Source: Gemmatimonadota bacterium (GTDB taxonomy: Bacteria; Gemmatimonadota; Gemmatimonadetes; Longimicrobiales; UBA6960). From it: a DNA stretch of 6,032 bases. This document shows positions 1 to 5,426 of this stretch, one piece after another. The DNA is taken from the NCBI GenBank assembly GCA_022564535.1, contig JADFLD010000146.1, positions 1 through 6,032 of the forward strand, in the 5' to 3' direction. A program made the translations under genes and the position numbers. The first letter of the stretch is position 1; the number at the start of each line of letters is the position of its first letter. A model generated the notes under the pieces. That model saw nothing but the letters and a program-made list of their open reading frames with translations, was not told the origin of the DNA and made no database searches.

Positions 1-124
1 CCGACATCGCGGGAGATCTTGCGCCGGTTTGTGCAGGACATAGAGGCCTTCGACCTGTCCCAGTTGATCGGCAATCTGCATGGCCATATCCAGTGCTCGG
101 AGCAGCCCTATGACTATTACCAAA

Positions 125-508
125 TCATGCTGGAGTTCGCGCGCGTGCCGCGCTCTGTCTGGCCCGGCGGGCCTTTTCCATCTCCTTCTTCCTCTTCGCA
201 GCGAGCTTCTCGGCGGCCTTGGCTTTGGCGGCCTTCACCTTGGCCCTTTCTCTTTCGGCCTTGGCGCTCTTGCGTGCCTTCGCTCGAGCAGCTGCCTTCG
301 CCGCTTTTTCCCTCTCCGCCTTCGCTTTCGCACGCGCCTTCACCTGGGCCTTCGCCGCCTTCTCCTTCATGGCCTTGGCCTTGGCTCTCTCCTTCTCGAG
401 GCGCTTCTTGCTGTCCGCCTTCGCCCGGGCTGCTTCCGCTTTCGCCGCCTTGGCCTTGGCGCGCTCGCGGTCGAGCTTCCTCGTGCTCTTTTTCGTCTTC
501 GTAGCCAT
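125..508 (-). CDS. Lys/Ala/Arg-rich histone H1-like basic protein
   Basis: Predicted small basic protein of 127 residues, probably binding DNA or RNA in the nucleoid like bacterial histone H1-like proteins. The sequence is extremely low in complexity: 43 Ala, 33 Lys and 18 Arg against 14 Asp/Glu, giving a net charge near +37. Gly, Ile, Asn, His, Cys and all aromatic residues are absent, and the only Pro is next to the C-terminus. AKAK, KAAKA and RAKA patterns run from about residue 17 to 123, and the regular scatter of Glu suggests one long charged helix rather than the Pro-rich tail of classical H1 mimics. The ATG start at 508 is set by a GGAGG seven bases upstream. The gene lies 82 bases downstream of the DUF819 gene on the same strand, so co-transcription is possible. 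A TolA-like or ribosome-associated helical protein is an alternative. The reading frame is secure; the function is inferred from composition only. Confidence 0.8.
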   Translation of the reverse strand: MATKTKKSTRKLDRERAKAKAAKAEAARAKADSKKRLEKERAKAKAMKEKAAKAQVKARAKAKAEREKAAKAAARAKARKSAKAERERAKVKAAKAKAAEKLAAKRKKEMEKARRARQSAARARTPA

Positions 509-515
509 CTCGTGT

Positions 516-520
516 CCTCC
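516..520 (-). promoter_or_regulatory. Strong Shine-Dalgarno site of the H1-like gene
   Basis: CCTCC on the plus strand reads GGAGG on the minus strand and sits seven bases before the ATG at 508. It is the clearest ribosome binding site in the window. It supports both the start and the reality of a gene whose low-complexity sequence might otherwise be doubted. Confidence 0.75.
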
Positions 521-590
521 GGGAGAAGAATCCGCCGTACGCTGAAGCTATGCCGGTGCAGCCCTGTTGCACATCGTCACTGGAAGCAGC

Positions 591-1793
591 CTAGCCGGCG
601 ACGATGCCGAGCAGCCACGCGCAGACCAGGCCGCCGTAGATGCCGAGGATGTAACCTGCTACCGCCATCAGCAGGCCCACAGGCGCCATGGCAGGATGGT
701 ACACGCCGGCGACCACAGGCGCCGATGCCGCTCCCCCGATGTTGGCCATGCTTCCCGTCGCGATGAAGAAGAGGGGGGCCTTCACGATTCTTGCGGCGAT
801 GAGGAGAACAGCGACGTGAATGGCGATCCAGACCACCCCGGCCGCGAGGTAGACCGGCGCCTGTACGACGGCACGGAGGTCGGCCTGAGCGCCGATGCCT
901 GCGAGCAGCAGATAAAGCGCCGTGTATCCCAGACCGGACGCGCCGACCTTCTCGTAGTGCCGCAGAGGGGTGAAGGAGAGTGCGAGGCCTCCGGTCACGA
1001 TGACGAGGATCGACCACGTCGTGTTGCTGATGATGGTGGGGTCGCCGAGCGTCGGGAACAGGCCCGACTGGCCCAATTGAACGGCGCCTACCGCACCGGC
1101 CATCCCCATGCCGATCATGACCGCAGAGTCGCGCAATGTCGTCGGACGCCGGTCGACCTCCATTTCCTGCATGCGGCGATTCGTTTCTTCGATGACCGCC
1201 GTGTTCGCTCCCGTTTTCTTGTCGTACCGTGCCTGCCATCCCGCGAAGACGAGCAAGATGCCCATCCACCCGTAGCCGACCACGGTATCGACGACGATGA
1301 TCGGCCCGAAGGCCGAATCCGGCGTCCCGACACTCTCGGCGATCGCCACCATGTTCGCGGTGCCACCGATCCAGCTACCGGAGAGGGCAGCGAAACCTTT
1401 CCAGGCGTCCGGTGGCAGGAAGTCCTTGAAGATGAAGAGCGAGATCGGGCCTCCGATGACGATTCCGACGGTTCCCGCGACGACCATGAAGAGCGCGATC
1501 GGCCCCAGCTTCGTGACGCCCTTCAGATCGGTCGAGATCATGAGCAGGAGAAGCGCGAAGAGGAGGAGATAGCGGGTCATCCAGTCGTACGTCGGTGACG
1601 ACGAGGGTGTGATGCCAGCGGTGGTAGCGAACATCGGCAGGAAGTAGACGTAGATCACCGGAGGGATGACCTCGAACGTCTTCTTGAATGGCGCCAGCTC
1701 GGAGACCCAGAAGATCAAGGCGACGATCATCGCGAGGAAAGCGAACACGACCATCGGATCGGTGAGGAGGCTGGAGGCGCTATCGCCGGGCAT
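591..1793 (-). CDS. DUF819 (YjcL-type) integral membrane protein
   Basis: Complete 400-residue polytopic inner-membrane protein of the DUF819 family (Pfam PF05684), named after Bacillus YjcL. The function of the family is not established; a transporter role is inferred from architecture. Hydrophobic segments start near residue 14 and run to the C-terminus. They are broken by one hydrophilic loop at about 186-225, rich in Arg, Lys and Glu, that separates two halves. Each half holds a Gly/Ser/Asn-rich motif: SGSWIGGTANM at 138-148 and TGSMANIGGAASAP at 346-359. This looks like the inverted repeat seen in many secondary transporters. The N-terminal region with FATTAGITPSSSPTYDW (55-71) is family-typical. 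Length fits the family. The start is the ATG at 1793, with a weak GGAAG seven bases upstream. The gene is divergent from the receiver gene across 142 bases and is followed by the H1-like gene. The family call is firm; the substrate is unknown. Confidence 0.9.
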   Translation of the reverse strand: MPGDSASSLLTDPMVVFAFLAMIVALIFWVSELAPFKKTFEVIPPVIYVYFLPMFATTAGITPSSSPTYDWMTRYLLLFALLLLMISTDLKGVTKLGPIALFMVVAGTVGIVIGGPISLFIFKDFLPPDAWKGFAALSGSWIGGTANMVAIAESVGTPDSAFGPIIVVDTVVGYGWMGILLVFAGWQARYDKKTGANTAVIEETNRRMQEMEVDRRPTTLRDSAVMIGMGMAGAVGAVQLGQSGLFPTLGDPTIISNTTWSILVIVTGGLALSFTPLRHYEKVGASGLGYTALYLLLAGIGAQADLRAVVQAPVYLAAGVVWIAIHVAVLLIAARIVKAPLFFIATGSMANIGGAASAPVVAGVYHPAMAPVGLLMAVAGYILGIYGGLVCAWLLGIVAG

Positions 1794-1924
1794 GCAGGGG
1801 CTTCCGGGGTGGAGTGGGTGAATAGGGTTGGAGGCGTTAGTATGGCTTCACGGTCGCACTTCTTCCATCTTGAGTGGCCTCCCAGGACCACGACCATCGC
1901 TTAGGCCCGACGAGGGTCCCGACA

Positions 1925-1930
1925 TTTATT
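1925..1930 (+). promoter_or_regulatory. Candidate -10 element for a leaderless receiver mRNA
   Basis: TTTATT lies in a small AT-rich patch within otherwise GC-rich DNA and ends five bases before the ATG at 1936. It matches four of six positions of TATAAT. If it acts as a -10 box, transcription would begin at or next to the start codon. That fits the lack of any Shine-Dalgarno sequence there. No convincing -35 box was found, so this is a weak call based on position and base composition. Confidence 0.25.
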
Positions 1931-1935
1931 GGCCC

Positions 1936-2388
1936 ATGCTCGATCCGACACTCCTGGTTATCGAAGATGCCCGCGATCACGCGATTCTCGTTCGGGTCGC
2001 GGCGCGGCGCGCGCTTCCGGGGCTGGACGTCCGTGTGGCGGGGGATGGACGTGAGGGGATCGCGTATCTGGCGGGAACCCCCCCGTTCCAGGACCGACGA
2101 TCACACCCCGTGCCGACGCTCATCATTCTCGACCTGCTGATGCCGGACGTCGACGGGTTCGCCGTCCTCGAGTGGATGCGGGAGCAACGGGATGCTGGTC
2201 AGGTTCCGATCGTCGTACTCACGTCGTCCGAAAATCCGGAGCATGAGGAGCGCTCTATGGCGCTCGGAGCCCAGGCCTTCTTCAGAAAGCCTGCAGCCCT
2301 CGACGACCTCGGCGACGTCGTCCGGGAGATCGTCGAAAAGTGGGTCGAAGACCCCGAGTTCACGGCGTCTGTCGCCTCGGCTGAGTAA
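1936..2388 (+). CDS. Stand-alone CheY/Rcp1-like response regulator receiver
   Basis: A 150-residue single-domain response regulator that would take a phosphoryl group from a histidine kinase and act through protein contacts, as it has no DNA-binding or enzymatic output domain. The receiver landmarks are all present: the acidic pair E10-D11 in LLVIED, phospho-acceptor D66 in LIILDLLMPDVDG, T96 in VVLTSSEN, and K118 in FFRKPA. The long insert between the second strand and the Asp strand (about residues 46-60) and the LDLLMPDVDG signature resemble the Rcp1 subgroup that partners phytochrome-like or other sensor kinases. The ATG at 1936 is chosen because the receiver fold starts four residues later; in-frame TTG codons further upstream (1828, 1870) add a segment unlike protein. 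No Shine-Dalgarno sequence precedes the ATG. This is the only convincing plus-strand gene, and its last 29 bases overlap the 3' end of the convergent small membrane protein gene. The partner kinase is unknown; the hybrid kinase at the right edge is one candidate. Confidence 0.9.
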   Translation: MLDPTLLVIEDARDHAILVRVAARRALPGLDVRVAGDGREGIAYLAGTPPFQDRRSHPVPTLIILDLLMPDVDGFAVLEWMREQRDAGQVPIVVLTSSENPEHEERSMALGAQAFFRKPAALDDLGDVVREIVEKWVEDPEFTASVASAE

Positions 2389-2512
2389 ACTCGACCGGCA
2401 CGAAGTCTCGGATGTTCACGTAGACGACGATCGCCCATATCGCGAGCGTGATCGCGATGACGATGAGGCCCGTCCTCCGGCTGACGCGCGCCCCCTGGAT
2501 TCGGCGCAGCAC
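2360..2512 (-). CDS. Small single-pass membrane protein (50 aa), coupled to the M14 peptidase gene
   Basis: A 50-residue protein not recognised as any named family. It begins MLRRIQGARVSRRTGL, with five Arg in the first 13 residues. A hydrophobic stretch of about 17 residues follows (16-32, LIVIAITLAIWAIVVYV), and a polar tail ends in TQPRRQTP. This predicts one transmembrane helix with a strongly positive N-terminus on the cytoplasmic side and a tail of about 18 residues on the other side. The start is a GTG at 2512, only three bases after the TAG of the M14 peptidase gene; such close stop-start spacing is typical of translational coupling. There is no strong Shine-Dalgarno sequence of its own. 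The gene is mostly in what would otherwise be a 127-base gap, and its last 29 bases run under the 3' end of the receiver gene on the opposite strand. It may anchor, assist or modulate the peptidase at the membrane. That is inference from position. Confidence 0.7.
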   Translation of the reverse strand: MLRRIQGARVSRRTGLIVIAITLAIWAIVVYVNIRDFVPVEFTQPRRQTP

Positions 2513-2515
2513 GGC

Positions 2516-5353
2516 CTAGCGATCCCAGCCCACGCCCGCCTGCGGCGAAGCCTGCGTGGTGGCTCGTGGGCTGGCTTTCAACAGCGCGTTGAACAGCAGC
2601 TTGAACGTTCCGTGCGTCTGGCCTCGGTGTTGCACGCGGAAGCCATACATGAGGATTCGTCCTGATCCGTACTCGACATCCAGAATCGCTCCCTTGCCGG
2701 CGATCAACTCGGCACCGTGGAGCATGCCGCTCATGAGGAGTCTGTCCGGATCGGCAGCCCAACTCCCGACCGCCGTGATCTGACCCGCTTCGCCCCCGAA
2801 GTCCGTGGGCTCGTAGGCGCGACCTCCGGCCCACTTCGCGGCGACCTCATCCGGGCTGCCCATGGTGAGCGGATGGTCGGAGTCCAGCTCGACGCGGAGT
2901 AGCGATGTCGGCAGGAAGAGATCTTCGGATCCGACGCCGTCGAGCGCGTTGCGGACCGGCACACCGAAGTGCTCGATGACCAGTTCGTCGGCCCGCTCGA
3001 GTGTCACGAGTGTGCCTCCGTTGCGCACGAACTGCTTCAGGTTTTCGACGCCGTCCTCGCCGATTCCGCCCCGGAACTCCGGCGGCGTCTCGTCGCTCGT
3101 AGCTCCGTCGACGAGGCGATCCAACGAGATCTCGGAGGGGATGATGATGACATCGTAGCGGTCTTCGAGACCCGCCGTCTGGACGTCCTCGTTGGACAGG
3201 GTCTCGTACACGTAGTCGAACTCTTCGAGTAGCAGCCGCGTCCAACCCTCGTCCATCGCTCCGGCCCAACCTTGGTAGAGGCCGATACGCGCCCGTGACT
3301 GCGGGACGACGTCGCGCACGTCCGCCGGGTCGGCCATCACGGTGACGCCGATCTCCGAGGCCAGCTCGATCAGCGTCGCGCGGCCGAAGGGGTCCGAGAC
3401 CGGCACGAGGAAGACCGGGCCGTCGGCCGACTCGGCCTTCGACACCGCGACACCGGCTTCCAGAAGTCGGGACGCGGCCTGGTAGCTTCGCGTCACTCTT
3501 GCGCTGATCGCGTACCACTCGTCGGCCTGGGGTACCCGAGGCGCGATGATCCGGGCCGACGTCGCGACCTCGACCGAGCCCACGTCTTCGGCGTCGACCC
3601 GGATCGCCTCTACTCCCATCTGAAGAGGCATCGTATACGCGGCGCCGTCGTACGAGCGGAGGAACGGCCCGCCCGGCCACTCACGCTGCAAGCGGCGATT
3701 GCGCGGCTCCAGGAGGTCGAGCACGGCGGCGCGACTGGGCTGCGCACCGAAGACGATCCACGAGCCTGCGGGGAACGTGCGGGGCTGGGCTACTTCCTCG
3801 GCGTCTCCGTGCTCCTCGCCTCCATCCTCGTGACTTCCCTCATCGTGGCCCTCGTCGTCGTCATCGTGGCCCTTGTCGTCGTCACCTTCGCTGTCGGTGT
3901 CCTCGCCCTCGCCCTCGTCGTCGGCGTCCGCGTCACCCGCGGCCTCCCTCTGCGCTGCGGACAGCGTCAGCGTGCCCTCGTCCGGCGTATCCCAAACGTC
4001 CGTCTGCGGCACGGCGTCGAAGGCTTCCGTCGCCAGATGCACTTCGACGCCCTGGAGAATGAGCTTGTCGATCATCTCGGCGGCGGCGAGCGGGTCTGTC
4101 TGGTCGATCGGAATCACATACGCGCCCGGACCCTCGGCCGATCCCTTGGCGATGGTTTGGGACGCCATCTCCCAACGGCCCATGACGTAGTGCTCGCTGA
4201 ATTTCGCGCTCTGCTCGAGGAACGACATCGCCGCGATCGTCTGGTAGTCGACGATGTCGCCGAGCGTCCACTCGCCGCCCATCCACGGGTCGACGAACGC
4301 CACCTGAAATCCGTACTCGCCCAGACCTCGCCCCGGTGCTGCCCCACGTTCGAGAGCAGCGAGCTCGACGGTATCGGGACTCGCGATTCTGGCGCTCGCC
4401 GTCTCCGTCAGGAGTGCCACGATGTTGTGGTAGCGCCCGGTGAGCGCGCCCTCCTGCCCCCAGATCCGGTACATCGAACCGGTCACCACGCCCTGCTTGC
4501 CTGCGGCCTGCAGGTCTGCGGCCATGCCGCCGCCGATGAAGCGTAACTGCTGCCACTGGAGCGGGTGGACGTCAGGGTTCATCGGGTCGGGGTAAGGCGG
4601 CACGAACATCCGTGGCCCGCTGCGTCCCATCTGATGTTGATCGAGATAGAGCTGCGGGAAGGTCTTGTGATACACGAGCTCCATCCAGTAACGCGTCTCG
4701 ATCAGGTTCGCCTGGAAGAAGTCCCGGTTGTTGTCGTGTCCGGCGTAGTGGTGGTAGAGCCAGGGCATGCGTGCCCGCTCGTACTCGGTATTCACGTTCT
4801 TGCGGTACCAGTCGGTGACCAGGACCTGCCCGTCGGGATTCGCCGAGGGGATGAGGACGGTCACGACGTTGTCGAGAATCCCCTGTGTAACCGCGTCTGT
4901 CCCGCTGGCCAACTCGTACACCAGTTGGACGCTCGTCTGCGAAGAGCCGATCTCGGTCGAGTGGATATTGTGATTGATGAACGCCGTCGCGGGAGTTCGC
5001 GAGGCGATCTCCTCGGCCTCGGCACGCGTGATCCGGCCCTCCGCGATTCGCCGGGACGCGGCTCGGATCTCGTCCAGCCGTGCCAGGTTGGCGGGCGACG
5101 AGATGGTGACGGAGACGAACGGGTGTCCGTTCGTGGTCGGCCCCGCGGTGTCGACCACGATCCGGTCGGACATGTCCGCGACCCTCGTGATGTATTCGAG
5201 GATTTCGTCCCAGCGGGCCAACTCCTTGTCGGTGCCCATCACGAAGCCGAAGTGCTCTTCGGGCGATGGAATCCGTTGCGCGGCAATGGGCCCGAAGGTG
5301 ACGAGGAGTGCGAAGACAGCGGTGGCGATGCGGACTGTGAATTGGGCCTTCAA
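2516..5353 (-). CDS. Exported M14-family zinc carboxypeptidase with acidic linker and GATase1-like C-terminal domain
   Basis: Predicted secreted or periplasmic metallopeptidase of 945 residues, cutting residues from peptide C-termini. Residues 1-26 form a signal peptide ending near PIAAQ. The M14 domain (about 30-380) has zinc ligands H131 and E134 (HSTE) and H240 (LDQHQMG), substrate-binding NPDG (172-175) and HDNNRD (206-211), and catalytic E317 (LLTETAS), so it should be active. Residues 474-520 are a Asp/Glu/Gly/His-rich linker. Residues about 688-800 resemble a class I glutamine amidotransferase/ThuA-like fold (RIGLYQGWAGAMDEGW, DRYDVIIIPS, NLKQFVRNGGTLVTLE), but there is no cysteine anywhere in the protein, so no amidotransferase nucleophile. 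The TTG start at 5353 is preferred: it has GGAG six bases upstream and leads straight into the signal peptide. An ATG at 5470 would add 39 Pro-rich residues and overlap the upstream gene. The kinase gene lies 73 bases upstream and the small membrane protein 3 bases downstream. Confidence 0.92.
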   Translation of the reverse strand: MKAQFTVRIATAVFALLVTFGPIAAQRIPSPEEHFGFVMGTDKELARWDEILEYITRVADMSDRIVVDTAGPTTNGHPFVSVTISSPANLARLDEIRAASRRIAEGRITRAEAEEIASRTPATAFINHNIHSTEIGSSQTSVQLVYELASGTDAVTQGILDNVVTVLIPSANPDGQVLVTDWYRKNVNTEYERARMPWLYHHYAGHDNNRDFFQANLIETRYWMELVYHKTFPQLYLDQHQMGRSGPRMFVPPYPDPMNPDVHPLQWQQLRFIGGGMAADLQAAGKQGVVTGSMYRIWGQEGALTGRYHNIVALLTETASARIASPDTVELAALERGAAPGRGLGEYGFQVAFVDPWMGGEWTLGDIVDYQTIAAMSFLEQSAKFSEHYVMGRWEMASQTIAKGSAEGPGAYVIPIDQTDPLAAAEMIDKLILQGVEVHLATEAFDAVPQTDVWDTPDEGTLTLSAAQREAAGDADADDEGEGEDTDSEGDDDKGHDDDDEGHDEGSHEDGGEEHGDAEEVAQPRTFPAGSWIVFGAQPSRAAVLDLLEPRNRRLQREWPGGPFLRSYDGAAYTMPLQMGVEAIRVDAEDVGSVEVATSARIIAPRVPQADEWYAISARVTRSYQAASRLLEAGVAVSKAESADGPVFLVPVSDPFGRATLIELASEIGVTVMADPADVRDVVPQSRARIGLYQGWAGAMDEGWTRLLLEEFDYVYETLSNEDVQTAGLEDRYDVIIIPSEISLDRLVDGATSDETPPEFRGGIGEDGVENLKQFVRNGGTLVTLERADELVIEHFGVPVRNALDGVGSEDLFLPTSLLRVELDSDHPLTMGSPDEVAAKWAGGRAYEPTDFGGEAGQITAVGSWAADPDRLLMSGMLHGAELIAGKGAILDVEYGSGRILMYGFRVQHRGQTHGTFKLLFNALLKASPRATTQASPQAGVGWDR
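3794..3934 (-). other. Asp/Glu/His-rich low-complexity linker within the M14 peptidase
   Basis: Codes for residues 474-520 of the peptidase, made almost only of Asp, Glu, Gly, His and a few Ser, Ala, Thr and Lys. It includes DDDKGHDDDDEGHDEGSHED. It separates the M14 half from the C-terminal half and looks disordered and strongly negative. The spaced His and Asp residues could bind zinc or calcium, or keep an extracellular enzyme soluble in high salt. These roles are inferred from composition. Confidence 0.75.
3840..3881 (-). repeat. Two-copy 21-base tandem repeat in the acidic linker
   Basis: Two adjacent 21-base units, 3840-3860 and 3861-3881, differ at one base (tcatcgtggccctcgtcgtc against tcatcgtggcccttgtcgtc over their first 20 bases). 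The unit is seven codons long and gives a repeated Asp/Gly/His heptad (GHDDDDE followed by GHDEGSH-like sequence). In-frame duplication is the simplest explanation for how the linker grew. Confidence 0.7.
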
Positions 5354-5359
5354 GGCGAT

Positions 5360-5363
5360 CTCC
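5360..5363 (-). promoter_or_regulatory. Shine-Dalgarno site that sets the TTG start of the M14 peptidase
   Basis: CTCC on the plus strand reads GGAG on the minus strand, six bases before the TTG at 5353. It favours this non-ATG start over the ATG at 5470, and puts the signal peptide exactly at the N-terminus. Confidence 0.6.
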
Positions 5364-5426
5364 GTGACGATGCAGTGGCAGGTCGAGCCGGGAATGTACG
5401 GGGCGTACGGCACCCTGGGCGAGGGA

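Noticed and set aside
1..124. Possible minus-strand gene start downstream of the H1-like gene (ATG at 88, MAMQIADQLGQVEGLY)
   Set aside because: The frame runs open off the left edge, but it has no Shine-Dalgarno sequence, few visible codons and a third-position GC content lower than the neighbours.
219..545. Plus-strand Ala/Leu/Phe-rich frame opposite the H1-like gene
   Set aside because: It is the complement of Lys/Ala codons. The minus strand has a strong ribosome binding site and the biased protein typical of H1-like genes.
556..572. Hairpin between the DUF819 and H1-like genes as a terminator
   Set aside because: The stem is only five base pairs (GTGCA/TGCAC) with a seven-base loop and no run of T on either strand.
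567..1598. Long open plus-strand frame opposite the DUF819 gene
   Set aside because: Its translation is rich in Asp, Arg and His with no fold-like pattern, and it mirrors the GC-rich third positions of a firmly identified gene on the other strand.
1828..1935. Longer receiver protein from a TTG at 1828
   Set aside because: The extra 36 residues are unlike protein, no Shine-Dalgarno sequence precedes the TTG, and the receiver fold starts right after the ATG at 1936.
3809..4546. Plus-strand frame beginning with a hydrophobic, membrane-like stretch
   Set aside because: The apparent membrane helix is simply the complement of the Asp/His-rich linker codons (GTC and GTG from GAC and CAC). It is an artefact of the acidic tract on the real strand.
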